DNA of 64,000 nucleotides from Allodiplogaster sudhausi. Its lineage: Eukaryota; Nematoda; Chromadorea; Rhabditida; Diplogasteridae. Under the pieces are notes generated by a model that was given only the letters and a program-made list of their open reading frames with translations, was not told the origin of the DNA and ran no database searches. How positions within the stretch are numbered: position 1 is the stretch's first letter; every line of letters starts with the position of its first letter. The position numbers were made by a program, and so were the translations under genes. This document shows, piece by piece, positions 43,284 through 56,993 of this stretch. The stretch covers positions 4,976,501 to 5,040,500 of the forward strand of contig CALZFC010000026.1 in the NCBI GenBank assembly GCA_945643635.1, in the 5' to 3' direction.

Positions 43284-44042
43284 GACTTCTCCTGTTTCTC
43301 CAATTCATTTCATCTCAACCACAACATTCATCTCAACCCTCTCATTTCAATACATCTTCTTCCCACATCTAGGAATAGTTATTTTAGCTGAAAAATATCA
43401 CTGTGAAAATTGCGTATGTTTCATTCTGTCAACATATATTTTTTTCAACAATCATAGCGAAAGCATTAAGAGGTATGATATATGGGTATTGTGCCACTTT
43501 ATTCGCATCTACATATTTATGTCTGCATAACTAATAATAATAACTGCCGTATAAAATGACAGACAAAATTCATTCACAGAAACAATTCTCATTGTGCGCC
43601 CTCTACCATTACAGTTATAGTTCACTAGATTAATGAATAAAACGAATCTATCAGCTAATACAAATAACCTACATACATAATATCGAGAAAAAAGATTTAA
43701 GAGTCATCAGGTTACCGCGGTTCTTTAGTACATGGCCGGGAGTCACTTGTGGTGCGTGTACTTTGGTTTGGAAATACAAATGATTGTACAAGAATTGGTA
43801 CATCATACATAAGTCAGAGTTCTCTTAACTTCATCTGTCGAATGAGATCGAAGTTTGTGGCTGGGATGTCTTAGTGGACAGGGCATCCGAGACAATAATT
43901 GGCTTAGTTACAAAGGGCAAAAAGTGACAGTTTAACCTCTAACAAGTGGGTGCTTGCATAATTGACCGTAAGCAAAGGGTACAGAGGACGAGGAATGGGA
44001 GAAGAGGTACTCATTCCTCCGTTGAAGTCTAATCAAGTGAGC
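43284..44042. other. Intergenic between convergent genes
   Basis: AT-rich 3' flanks. Around 43860-43910 is a short tRNA-like stretch (an A-box-like TGTCTTAGTGGACAGGGCA and CATCCGAGAC) without a recognisable B box; it is too incomplete to call a tRNA. Confidence 0.35.
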
Positions 44043-47000
44043 TTATTTGCCGAAGGGAAGGAAGCCTTTGACCGTCTCGAAGGCTCCACTCACGGCAGTC
44101 TTCGCCTTCTCCACCTGCTCCGTCAGGCCGAGTTGTCCAATGATGCCTGATGAGATTAGAATAGATTTTCTCTTCTTTTGGCCATGTTATCCACGTCTGA
44201 ATAAAGTCTGAAAGTATCGCTGACTGTCATCCTCAGCATTCATCTCAGCCGCCAGCTCCTCGGGCGTCTTCTTCCTGGCAGAACCAATGCGCCCCTCCGA
44301 GAAGTCGATTCCCATGCCGCCGCCCTCCTCCTTCTTCTGGATGTTATACTGCAATCAACGACTTTGAAAACCGTTTATGCTTCCTCCGCTAGCTCAATAC
44401 CTCCCTCTATCCTTCTCACCCCTCTCTCCTTCTCTCCCCTCTTCTCTCTACCTCTCCTTGTCTCTCTCTCTCACTCTTTCGCTCGATACCTTGCTACGGA
44501 TATCAGAGCGCATCTTCTCCCGTTCTGCTTCCATCTTGCGATGTTTCTCCTTGCGCCGCTCCTCTTGCTCGAGACGCGCCGCCACGACCTGTGATGCTCG
44601 TTCCATTTAGTTATACATATATAAATAATTATATACAACTTCAACTTCTTAGTTGTGTTGATGAGGTCTTAATAGTAAGTGATGCGAAAATAAGCTGTTT
44701 TTGATATGAGACAAGCTGGCGAAAAACCTCGGGATCCTCGCCAGTCTCCGACTTCTCACCCCCTTCCGCATCGTTGTCGCCAGTAAGTTTGTCGAGACCT
44801 CCTGTAAAAGAATATCTGTTAAACATATTCACAGACAATAGCATAAAAGATATAAATATTTGAATAGTTCCCGCGTGACGTCATTTGAGTGCGTGGAGAA
44901 GCACCTTTGAGAAACCCGAGAGCATTGCTTGAGACGCTAGAGAAGGCGAAGCCAGTCGCAGTTGCTGGGACGGGATCGCGCATGGCGAAGAGGAAGAGAA
45001 GAGAATCGACTGGCGACTCTCCACCAACTACTCAGAACTAGACAAGTCGAGACTGCTAGAAGGACGGCATTCAATGTTACAGAGAAGGCTGACGCATTCG
45101 TCACGATTCTTCCGGCCAGCGAGAGACGGAATAATGGCAGCGCATGCAATCTTTTCTCAAAGACTCAATGTTTGGCAAGGGACGAGCAGGTCTCATAATC
45201 AAGATGAATTTCTCACACTTGAAGCATTGAAATGTTTGAGTAAGGATGGAATGAAGGGCTCTCTGAGAAAGATACTTGTTTCGGAATGGAACAAGTGACG
45301 GAGACAGCTTACGCAGACTGAAGCAACTTGGATGCGCTAATGGCTGCCGCCCCTTCCTTCCACAACTCAGAGAATACGTAGCAGAGAAAAGAGACATTCG
45401 GCTAATTGGCACTCATAAGGGGCAGGAAAAACAGAGAACGCATAGCTAGCATCGGATGGACAAGCAAACTATGCGCAGAGGAAGAAACACTTGAATATCA
45501 TCGAAGAGAGTGTCAATGGCTGAAGAAGTGGAGATGAGATTCTGAGGATGCAAGCGAGCTGTTTTCTCTCTCGAATCAAGAGGGAGTCTTTAAGCCCACG
45601 CAATCTCTCCTCTTGCGTGACTGGAGAATCTGCCCATCGGCTGTCATGGAGACCCGAGTAATGATTATCAGAAGAAGAAGAAGGAGAAGAAGAAAGAAGA
45701 GGAGGATACTCAGCAGGAAGCTCTCTCGATGAAGAGCCGTTCTCATCAACATCTTGGACATACCTGCGACTTGCTATAGGAAATTACATAGCGTCCTCGA
45801 ATCACAAGGAAGAGAAAAATGATGTCCTGGCCAGCACGCACTTCTTGCGGGGGGGGGGGGGGAAGGGAATCTTTTAAACTCTATTTCGTATATTTTCTAT
45901 GAAAGTCTTATCTACAGTTAAAGTACTCATCGCAGGAGGCAACAACGACTGCCAATCCGAGTCAGGATGGTGACCAGGCAGGGCCCAAAATAAAACTGGT
46001 AGGCTCATGATAAAACAGCTTCTGGCTGGCCTGGCCCGGGCAGCTCATCATTGTCGAATACTATATCTCCTTGCAAATTTCACAGATATTTCCGGTGCAG
46101 CATAAGAATGGACATTGCGACAAACCAGTGATATGCGCAGATCTTCTCCCCAGGATGGGCACAGTGAACAAGTTGGAAACATACGCCCGTCAGGAGAAGT
46201 CGTCGATGAAGAAAAGGATCCAGAGAGAAGCATCATCTTGAGCTTGGACATTTCGAGAGAGGATGAAGGGAGGAAATGGAACGGAACGACGTTGCTGTTG
46301 TGGCTTCTGGGGATGGCGAAGATGAATGGGAAGCGACAATCGACTGTATTCCTTGCCTGGCCCCTCATATCATCCCCCCCCTCATTTCTTTCTCTTTCAA
46401 CCACCATTGCGATTGTGATGAACGACGTTGAATTGCATCCGCAGTTGCTGCCTCCACCGACATTTCATTGCTTGTCCCGGCTAGCAATTCCATGCCTTTT
46501 CATATCCAGCCAGCAACAGCCTGGCTTGTTTAATATGCCTCATAGAGACAAAGAGAAGAAAGAGAAAAGAGAGAGTGAGAGAGAGAGAGATAGGGAGAGA
46601 TGGAATGGTTGCTTCATGCACTCCGGAAAGACATCTGTATTTGCATTCATTCAATTCCAAATGTGCGCAGAAGTTCGTATGCCGGGAAATGGTTCTTAAA
46701 ACGTTCTGGCCAAAATGAATTGAGTCCCAATCCCTCTTCCTTTAAAATCAGACCCCAGGATAGATTTACGATGAGATGTAAAAGTGAATAATTCTATGAA
46801 AGCATCAAGAGGCAGAGACTAATGGAATAGAGGAAAATGGGAAACGATACAAGAAGATAAAGAGAAAGAAAGAGAGGGGGAGCGAGAGAAGGCGAGAGAT
46901 GGGGAAACAGAGGGATGGCGAAAGAAGCGAGAGAAGCGAAGGAAGAGCAGGCGAAATTATAGAATAAAAAACGGGCAGAGAAAGCCAGAAAAAAAGAAAG

Positions 47001-50000
47001 AGAGACAGAAAGCCAGAGTGATAGTGAAAGAGATTGTTCGAAGAAAAGAATGAGATGTTAACAAGGCAGTCGGATGAAACGTTGTCAGCTCTTTCCTCAA
47101 GCGCGCTCTCCTTCTTTATTCACTTCGCGAATGTTTCGATTCTTCCCTTCACGTGCGCATGACTTCTCCCAGCGTTTCCGAGTAGGAAGAGCAAACCAAG
47201 CACGACAAGCGAAGAACATTTGCAGCTTGGAAATCAAGAATTTCAAGTTTAAGATAGATACACAAAAAACTACCATTCTATGGCCAAACAAAGTATATGA
47301 ACTACGAAAATGCATTTCAGCTTTTGCATATCCATTTTTAATTTCCGTTTTCATGGAGTTTTTCTCTTCCAATAACAGAATTAAATATTTCATTGAAATG
47401 GAACCTTCAGAATGTTTAGACAACAACAACCCGTCTAGGTCCTGAACATGAACAATAAATAAGATATTCATACATATGTATCTGTGCACATATGTATGTA
47501 CATAGAACATGAATGCGGCGTTCCCGCTGGATTGATGTAGTTTCCAGGCGAGCACTTTCAGTTTAACGTGAAAAGGTTACGAGAGGATTTGGCTGAGCTT
47601 CACCGGATGCATTCCTTTGAGGGATGAAAAGGAGAATATCATACATCGCTTTTCGAGGGCACTTTCTTTAACCGGAGAGATTACACTGATCGATTGCCAA
47701 TTCCATTCCGGCAACGTGTTAACTCCGCGCAGTTCTCCCATCAAGAGGAAATGCGTTCAACGGATTGCGCCTTTCTCAAGACATTTCCAACATCAACGAT
47801 TTCCCGTGGTTGACTTCTCCACATTTCCCACGTCTGCTTTCTTTCGCCTCAAAAGCTCTATCCAAATCTATTCGTTCATCTCTGGAAAAACGCATATTTG
47901 CCTCAGAACCGTGAGAGAAAATGCAAGATACATTCCGCTGCCACAAGAACATGCGCGGTGTTGAAAGGGAATCAACAATAGGAATAAGTCGATTTTGCAT
48001 CACTTGTTCATATCATTTCTGTGTTTCCCGAACCGAAGATATTCCCGTCCTGCCGAGAGCGGGAGAATTAAACTCAGCTTCACGTTTGTAACATCTGATG
48101 GGTTGCCTTTCCGGACTGTGCGGGAGCAGGCAGGCGAAAACAAGAGTTATTTCTCGGGAGAGGCGAGCGAGAAGCATCGGTGCAAGGAATGCATAAATTG
48201 GAGTGCTTGCATTGGTGTGCAGCAGAAGCTGCTCCCCTTTCAAGCAGAGGAGAGAGAGATGTGGAACGACCAACTCGTCCTCCTTCCTATTCACTTTCTC
48301 TCTCTCTCTCTCTCTCTCTCTCCTACCGGAGATGGGCAGGAGCACTTCCCGCAAATGCAAGCCGATTCTGAATCTTCTCTGGCATGATGCCTGCACACCT
48401 AGGTCAATACAATTCACACATAACCCATTTATGCTCCATCAGAAAATGATTCCAAGTTCTATGCAATGCGTCATCTTTCTGTTCAAACTCAATGACTCGA
48501 GGCTAATTACCGGGGAGTTGGGCTCGAGAAGATGAGCCAGCTGTGGAATGGGAAGCGCCCCTGAGGCGATTCGAGCGAAGATAGCAGAAAAGCTATTTCC
48601 TCTCCTTCGCCGCCACATCACAAGAAAAGAGCGGACGTCTTTTTGGGCAAGGGAGGTCAGGTGAACGAAACCCCCGGGATACCACACAAAAAGTGAATGC
48701 GACTGATATATTCGAAAATGCTACTTCCACTTGACATGCGCCAAAGTCAGCTCATAATTCTTTCTGTCCGATTCAAAAGCATATTCAAGAGTGCGAACTT
48801 GCATGACAATTGGAGGTGGTTCAGAGAAGAGTGAGAGAGAGAGGAGAGAGAGAGAAGAGAGAGAAGTGTCTGAGAGAATCCATGTTATCGGAGGGCGCGA
48901 CCCACAAAACAGAGACCGCCCGGCTGCTTTCCTTTCACCGGTCGTGCTTTCTCGCTTCTTCTGTTGCTTGGATGCTTTTGAGAGGAGAAGAAATGACGCA
49001 GGCCAGCCAAATCCAGAAGAGACTCTCGTTTACATGAGAAGTCAATAACAAACCATGAGAGATGCAATAACTCCAGAGCTCAAGAGAAATATGGAAGAGA
49101 GGGCGAGAGATTGACGGGAGAGAGAGAAAGAGGAGAGAAAAGATAGACTTTGCCGAGAATATCTTGTCGAACATACGCACATATCCTTATGTACATACAT
49201 TTTGCTGCCCCTGAACGAGTTGAACTGGAACGAGAAAGCTGCTGAAGCATCAAATTGCCCTTCGAACGTTCGTCAATCCTCCGGCATTCGTAGACAATCC
49301 ATGAGAGCAGGATTGGGCAGAAAATCCATCCTATTTTTTTTATTTTTCAAAAAATTCCATATATTCACTAATAAGTTGTACCACTTCACGACAACAAATC
49401 ACGACAAGCATGAAACCCAACACTGCTCTTGCTAATAGACTGTAATGATTGTTTTTTTCTTCATTTGATCAAAATGCTCAAGTTACGGTAGAAGAGTGAG
49501 AGGAACTGACCGCCAAGCGGATTGCCGAGCATAGAGCCAACGATCATGTTCATGGTTGACGAGAAGAGGCTACTTCAGACAGACTAGAACGGCCACCACG
49601 TCGAGTGCTAGAGCTTAGACTTATTCGGAGGCCAACTCCAAGTCTCCGCCCTTGCGCCCGATGCCTTCCCTCTCCCTCGTCCGTCCCTCTCCTCTCGCCC
49701 TCCCGACTCTCTAACGCCTCCACTTCTCAGTGTGCACTCTCCACTTCAAACACACTCTCTCACACTCGGCTACATTAAGGCAGCAACGAGAGAAAACGTG
49801 AAGAGAGAATGATGGTGTGGAGAGAGGGAATAGTGGATAGAGAAAGGGAGGACGAGAGTGACAAGAACAAGAACAATGTCCCTGGCAGCCGCGGTTCGGC
49901 CTTCCAAGTCGTCAAAGCAAAGGCTCCGGAGCTGAGAGAGCACACAAGGCGCTGCCAGAAATTGATATCCGCAACGCCTTTGGCGTAGAAACCGGGAGTA

Positions 50001-52597
50001 GAAGGGAGAAATCCATGGCTGCTCCTTCCTCTCCATAGGAAGGCTAAACGAGCTGTGAGATGATGGACTCGTGGACTCGCTGATCTGGCAATGGACGGCA
50101 CAACCAACTTGCCATACACGGAGATTTGGATATTGTACCAGCTAACCATAAGGGCTAACGCTAGGCATTTGTGAACATCCATCCAAAAACAGAATTTGTG
50201 AGTCTCAATGGCAAAGAGGCAGAAAGACTTTGGTGTCGGCTTATATCATTTTAACTCGAAGCTCGCTTTCGTGTCTAGGAGTCATCAGAGCGAAGAGTGC
50301 GGGAGACAAAGAAAGAGAAATAAAGATAGAGATTGAGAGAGAGAGAGCGTGAGAGAGAGAGAAAGATAAAGAGAAAGAGAATGGATGTGAATGCACGCAG
50401 ACTCCTAATCAAATAGCGAGCCGCGCTTGATCTTGCGACGAACAAGCGACGAGGAATTCTGTCCCCATTGAGAGCAATTCTCCTCTTCAGACACATTCGG
50501 GTGTCTCGCCTGTTCTCTTCCTCGTCGACTTTACTCCTTTGGGAAGGTTCTGAAGAGAAAGAAGAGAACATCGGCATTGCCACCAAGCATTGTCATGTCA
50601 CTCAGATACCTGTTCATGCTTTCATGTATCAGTAATGCATGTACATAAATACTATATACATAACGTTCTCTTTATCGTCACAAATTCAAGTAGATATCAG
50701 AGAAGCTATTTAGAAGGATAGAGAACGAGCGCTGGAAAAGACTAATGAGGGTATTGCACTCCTGGCAAAAGTGGAGCGACTAGAATAAAAGAACAGAGAA
50801 GTGTGTCCGACACCCACCCGGGCAATAAGCACGAGTCTCGGCTCTTCTCTTCTTTGTCTTCTTCACCTTTCCGACTCGTCATTGTCTTATGTGCCGTCGT
50901 TTCTATGAATAAAGGCACGCACTGTTGAACCATAATGTCAATGAAGCTTCGCTTCACAAAGGCAGGAAGACATGCCTTGGATTTGAGCGAGAATCATTTA
51001 AAAATATTTTCTTCAAAGTGCTCTCAGAAGGGATTCACGTGTTCATGTCGCGTTCTTTTTTCACTTCGTTTGAGGAATTCATTCCACATTCAAATTGTAC
51101 CACATTTGGATCATACGAAGTTGCACACACACTTGAAGAAGCATGGCAATCAGAAAGTGTATGCATTTACGACTTTTTTCTCTCTCGATGTTCTCCATTG
51201 TGAATACGCAGTCTGCTAGATTCGTCGAATGATAGAGACAGAAGTTCGGGCAGACGGCAATTGTGTAGAAGGATACGATGGACTTTTCTTTGAGCTCGCC
51301 GTCGTTGAAGACAACTGCGGCTAAGGCAAGATGGAAGAAGGAAGGGGTGAAGAAGCAAGGAAGAGAAAGATGAGAGTCCGAGGAAGAGAGAAGAAAGGCT
51401 GCTCGTGGCATGAAGCGAACAACCAACCACTCACGCAGAAAGCAGCGAGAGAGAGTGCAGGGAAGAGGGAGGGAGAAGATGGAGAGAGATAGGAAAGCCC
51501 CTCAATGCCATCCAGGCACCACAAACAACGAAGAGACTCACACCCACGGGAATCGGGTCTAGAGGCGGAGGAGCGGCCGGCCATAGCAGAGGAGGACTAG
51601 GAGTGCTACGACAGCCTCCCTTCCCATTCTCTCTCCCAAGCCTTCCACGGAGAGAGCCCAACTCTATCCCAGGCACTGCCCGAAAGCGCGCGGCTTCCAA
51701 ATGGAAAAGCAATCGAAGGAGGAACAAGAAAAAGGGCTGCCTTGCCCCGCGCAACTCACAACTCAATTCACGCTTCGAAGGGACGACTTCGAATCTGACA
51801 AGGGGGAGAAGACTCCATGCAATTTAAATAAATAAGAATAAAACTGCAATCAATGCTATTGCAATCGCTTACCATCCTTTTACTACAAGATGACAACCCA
51901 AGTTACCGGAAATTATACTCTAGAAACATAGTATTTTCTCTATTAGTACCTCCGGGGGTACTATTTTTCAATGCCCTTGCGAGGGGGGGGGGGCTCAATT
52001 AGAGGGAGGGGTAATATTTTTTCAATCTGATTGACTAAAGGATTTCTAAAAAAAAATTATTTAAAAAAGATTTATAGCTTGGCCTCAATCGAATCATCAC
52101 TGGAATATCCGTTTTACGGAAGATTTTGAATGAATTTGCAATAAGTTCATGGGGAAGAGAATCCCATGGCTCCAGGTTCCATTTGAGGTACGTCTCGAGC
52201 TGAGGAATTAGGCTATTAAGGGGGCACAATTCGAGGGAAAGTTCTATTAGCGGGAGGGGTACTATTTTTCAATGTCCCTTTCAAGGGGGGGGTACTTTTA
52301 GAGGAGGGGGGGGTGTGGGTTCGAATAGAGAGAGGGGCATAAATAGAGAAAATACGGTATAATTTCTCCACGTCGAATAATAACAAATCCCTGAAATACA
52401 TTATACTAATCAGATTAAAATGAACACCTTAAAGAAATATTTGATATAATAATAAAAATAATAAAGTTGCCTAACAAACTTGTAATGTAACTTTTTGGAA
52501 TGTTAGAGACCCAATTTTTTTTAAATAATAATAGTTGCATACCTTTCATTTCGTTCAGCTTGCCACCGACCATTTGCTTCATCACAAAACTTGCCAT
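44043..52597 (-). CDS. cpx-1: Complexin, SNARE-binding fusion regulator, two first exons
   Basis: Minus-strand exons: first exon 1a 52597-52543 or 1b 49553-49511, then 44801-44728, 44588-44490, 44348-44225 and 44146-44043. Exon 1a encodes MASFVMKQMVGGKLNEMK, matching the complexin N-terminus (human MEFVMKQALGG). Exon 2 is acidic (DKLTGDNDAEGGEKSETGE). Exon 3 is the accessory and central helix, RLEQEERRKEKHRKMEAERE then KMRSDIRSK, and runs into YNIQKKEE as in human YGIKKKEE. The central helix binds the groove of the assembled SNARE complex. The C-terminal exons hold a predicted amphipathic region (VEKAKTAVSGAFETVKG) ending FLPFGK, which in worm complexin targets curved vesicle membrane. Complexin acts in presynaptic terminals to clamp spontaneous fusion and promote evoked fusion. 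The gene is stretched by an 8-kb 5' intron. Confidence 0.92.
44802..49510. other. Large cpx-1 5' intron, proximal part
   Basis: A 4.7-kb stretch between exon 2 and alternative exon 1b. It contains purine-rich low-complexity tracts (about 46540-46605 and 46855-47030), a G-run near 45847-45862 and a CT tract at 48297-48321. The longest open frame (46115-46699, plus) has no recognisable domain and ends in Glu/Arg repeats. No nested gene was recognised. Confidence 0.45.
51931..52355. mobile_element. Foldback/MITE-like element with 14-bp inverted ends
   Basis: Perfect 14-bp inverted repeats GTATTTTCTCTATT (51931-51944) and AATAGAGAAAATAC (52342-52355) bound 425 bp. Inside, a block of the form TATTAG...GGGGTACTATTTTTCAATG(C/T)CC is repeated at about 51941 and 52234, with a partial copy near 51996, each followed by a G-run. 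No coding capacity is seen. It lies in the cpx-1 intron between exons 1a and 1b. A target duplication is not clear; the superfamily is uncertain. Confidence 0.6.
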
Positions 52598-55142
52598 GGC
52601 GGTTTCTGTGGCTGAACAGTTGGCTGATCACGGCTTCTTTCTGAAATGATTTAATTTTTTTTACGCATCTTGTAAAGGACACAAAGTCGCACGTTCAGCA
52701 CGTTCGTAACGAAATGACGAGATGCGTGGTAGTTGCCATGGGGAGACGGAAATACAGCACTAATTGTACTGGCATGTTTACGAAAAAAAGGGGCGAACAC
52801 AGCTCATACATATGGATGCATCCTTCAATTAAATGTGCGATGGTCATATATGTAAGTGATAGTAATCACTATGCTACTTTATTTTAATCGGACAAAGAGC
52901 GCAGCCCATATTGTAAAGTTAATAATTTTCAAAAGAAATAAGTCTTCATTTGACAATCTACCCATAAGTGTTAAACTCAATTATATATATATGTACACTC
53001 AGCAGGACATCCAAAAAACATTGAACCCGAGAATTGAATGCTACGAACATTCTTTTTTGTGTGTACTCACTCTTAGTCATGCTTTTCTCTAATAAAAGCG
53101 CCATTAATAAATAAAGTGACGTGTATCGAAATAAAGAAGTGTCCTCTCTAGTACAGTTCCGTTTGATCAGTATTTGTATGCAATGAGTGGCATGCTCTCT
53201 CGCTCAAGAGCTTGATCCAATGAATTCGTCACTCTGATAACGCACGAGCTGTCTCAAATACAAGCGCGCCCTTTTGAGTAATCTCGAGAAAAAGTACCAT
53301 CGGAGCTTCTAATCTAGAGATGGCTTATTTATCAATCAAGCGATTGACTACTGAAGCCAAACATTTTGATTTGATAAGGATCGTAAAACAAAGAGTAGGT
53401 TACATTGTAAACATTTAAGCGTACGTCGCTATATTTGCTCCTAATTATGCCGCACTGTGCGCAGATATAAAGAACATAAATTAAGTGCAAAAATATTCAT
53501 GACATGGAAAAAAGCTAGAGTAGCCCGCTCACAAGATATGTGGGTTGTATCGCGTAAAATGACTTCGCAATAAAATTATATCCTCTACTACAAAGGGATT
53601 CATGGAAATGAACATTTTCGCTTATGGCTCCTACATTTCAAAAGAGCACTTTTTGAAACTCATCAAAACAGTTCCACTAAAAGTTTATTCGTTCGCTGTT
53701 TTACAGACCCGTGGAATTTTCAGACGATTCATGTTATTGCTAGAGAAAGCGCATCCATTTCTGCTTCTTCAGCAGGGCGTTTCTAATGCGGACTGCGCCG
53801 CTATTACTGGAGAAAAAGGAAATTTTTTGGCAGCATGCAGAAGAAATCGAGCCACTATTTACGTGGCGCATAGTGCAGAAAAAGTTTATTCGCTCTCTAC
53901 ATAAAAAAAACCCTTTCCTTTCTACTCACCGAGTATCCACACCGCTTTTTCGATTTCATAAAAATTCTGCTGAAATTTCGCCAGAAGACTCTAACACAGA
54001 TGCTTTCAGCCGACTACTTTCCACCCACGCGAAAGGATTTTTTACATTGGTAAAATGTATTCTCTCGCCACCCCTATCACTCATTCAACTTCTCGTCAAG
54101 CTTTACATTATCAATATCGGATATTCACTCAAAAAGATAAGGAGAATTATCTAGGAGAAAAAAGAGAAAATCAAGCGGCACCAAGATAACGCAACAAAGT
54201 TTTATAAAGTAAACAAGAAACTAAGCAAAGCAAGGGCGCATGGACACTGCCAAGTAGTTTTAGACGGACTCGGAGGTGTCCGAGTGCGCCATAGATCATC
54301 TCTGCAGAAACTTGCTCGTGCTTCAAAGCACATGCTCAAGTCCTTCAGAGATGAACGTTGGCCACTTGTGAAATGAGCACCTTTTCTGTGCAGAGTGAAT
54401 ACCCTCACAGTCAGAATATTTCCCATATTCAATTGGTGAATTATAATTAATTTAGCCCTTCAAATAAAAATGAACATGCTATATTCGATGAGTAACATTA
54501 TAATATGTTCGCAAGAAAATGCCATTTCGTTTACAGATTCTTCGCTTAACAAAGAAATTCATGATGAGAAGGCGGCAAGTGAAATCATGATCTACAAAAA
54601 CCTCACGATTTCGCAAGAAAAATAAAATAAATTTGAAGCAACAATATTTTAATGAATGAAAACTGGTCATAGCTATATTTTCGTAAATAGATTTACATAT
54701 GTATATAGTGAACGTACATCTAATTAGATTTCCACTTTTAGCTGAAAAAGTTCAGTTTAGATAATAAAATATCAAAAAACTATACTGAGAGTAAGAAGAG
54801 TTGGCGAAGTAAACGAAAGACCACATGGACTGATGACGAAGCAGCGAAAACAAGCGGCCAACCACAATCACGGAGGAAAAGCACAGGCTGACGACCAGCC
54901 GATGACGGAAGGGCGCAGAGAGTTGAAAGTATGAAGGAAGAGAGGAAGAGAGAGGGAGAGAGAGAGAGACGAGGGAAAGAAAGGAAGCAAGGAGGGAGAG
55001 AGGAAGAAAAAGAAAAGAGGGAAAAGAGGAAACAGGGAGAGAGCGAGAGAGATCAGACAGAGTGATGAAAAGAAGGAAGAATGCCGGATGATAACTCAGG
55101 TAATCACTAAGATTGGACTGAAAGCTAGCGCTCGTTTATCAA

Positions 55143-55175
<33 letters not shown>

Positions 55176-56962
55176 ACTTGGTTGATAAACGAATGCCTAC
55201 CACTGCCCACCAGTGAACACACGCGCTCAAAAACTTATATACAAAAAAAGCTGACACCAACGAAGTACCTACAACTGCACAATCGCGAGTAATGTAAGTC
55301 AAAGAAGTAGATGCTAATCAACAAGTAACTCATCCTTAACCTTTTAAGATAGTATTTAAAAAAAATGTGCTCAAACCGAATATATTCTTATATGGTTAGT
55401 GTGAAAAGCCGGATAGTCAGAAACTTCGCGTCCTTGCCTTTTTATCGGAGGAGCATTTGTCAGCAGGCACGGATAAAAAAAAGAAATATTTGAATGGACT
55501 AAATCTGTCAGTCTTCTCGTAGGAAAAATATGCCTAATCACTTCATAATACATTTTCAAGACGAATAATTCGTTTTTTTTTTAAATGGATTGCAGTTCGG
55601 CGAAAGATTAAATACCCGTGAAGTGTTATATTGCGACGAAGCTGACAGAGAACAGAGGGGCGACAGTCGGATGTCCATCTGAGGTCTCATTTGGAGAGGA
55701 AGCAGCGAGAGAAGCAGGAAGTGGGTGTGTGGCTCTCTCGGCGAGATGAATGGCACCCTCCCTCCGACCCGAGAGGCTAAGCGAGCCACTCCAATAACAT
55801 GGCGAGACAGGACGAAGAAAACAATAAGGGATTGTCTTGTAGATCACGTAAGAGTCGTGCAGAGGGAGACGTAGGCTTGGCGGGCCTCTCCACTTCAGCG
55901 AAACTCACAACTACTGGGGCTGCTGGTGCACTCGAAAAGGGCTGTGAACAAATAGGGAGAGAAGAGATGGAAAGGAAGCAGTGGGTGGTGGAAGAACTGA
56001 ATGGCGCGGTCCGGGCTAGAGAGAATGGCTCATTTCGCCCGCCCGCTTACCCGACACCCCCCCCCCACCCCATGAAACTCCACTCTCCAGGCCTAAGCTT
56101 CTACCACACTCTCCTGTGCTCTCTTCCAGTCAACATCTCTTCTCCATAAGAACCCTAATCTTCCACCTAAGGAAAGTGATGATTAAAGCTGCACGCGACT
56201 CAGTTGCAAAGACGCGCCAGAACGACGAAGAAAAGGAAAAAAATAACTGGGCAGCTATCAAGCAGAAGATATCGACCAGAAGGAACAGCTTGTACTTGCT
56301 CATTTCTCTCATGGAGAGGGAGCGGAGAAGGTTGGCTCGACGGAGATGGAGGAGACCTTTTCTCGCGTGTGTGTCCCATGAGACTTGCCGTCGTCGGTGG
56401 TGGACGAGAGGGAGAGGGTGGGAGGGTGCTGCGAGGGCGTGATGAGCTGCCTCATGCACTTCTTGATAAATGCCCTTCCAGACCAGAGAGAAGGCGCTGA
56501 AAGAGACGACCGCGTGCCAGACACAACACTATGAGAGAATGAGGGAATGCAGCTCCTGGCTAAATGCCTAGCAGGCAGGCACGAGGCACGACACTCCCAA
56601 GTGAATGCATGCACCGCTACGCGCTAGCTACGCCAATTACTTCACCTATTAAGCGAGAGACAGAAGGCGAGGCTCAGAGAGAGCGAAGAAGAGAGAAGCA
56701 GAGAAATGGACAGAGAGATCCACAATGGAGACTCAAGTAGACACACCAGAGAGCAGCTATCATTTACACTATTCAGTCCTCACTGCTTCCGAATGGAGTT
56801 GGCATTCCAAAGAAAAAAAGGGTAAAGTGGAAATAGTATTACCAGCATACATGGGCACTGAAACTCGCCGATGGAAATAGCCACGTAACTGATGATGCTT
56901 CTCATTTTAGGTTGGCGATGCCAAACGCATGCTTTCTCTCTCCATTTATGCTCTTCCTATTA

Positions 56963-56993
<31 letters not shown>

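Noticed and set aside
43860..43930. tRNA-like stretch with an A-box-like motif
   Set aside because: There is no B box, no acceptor-stem pairing and no CCA-proximal structure; at most it is a tRNA-derived remnant.
46115..46699. 194-codon open frame, the longest on the plus strand
   Set aside because: It has no recognisable domain, its composition follows purine-rich repeats, it lies inside the cpx-1 intron, and an antisense frame is open as well.
53602..54154. Two overlapping ~100-codon plus-strand frames
   Set aside because: They are AT-rich, lack splice context and motifs, and two frames are open over the same bases, which points to chance.
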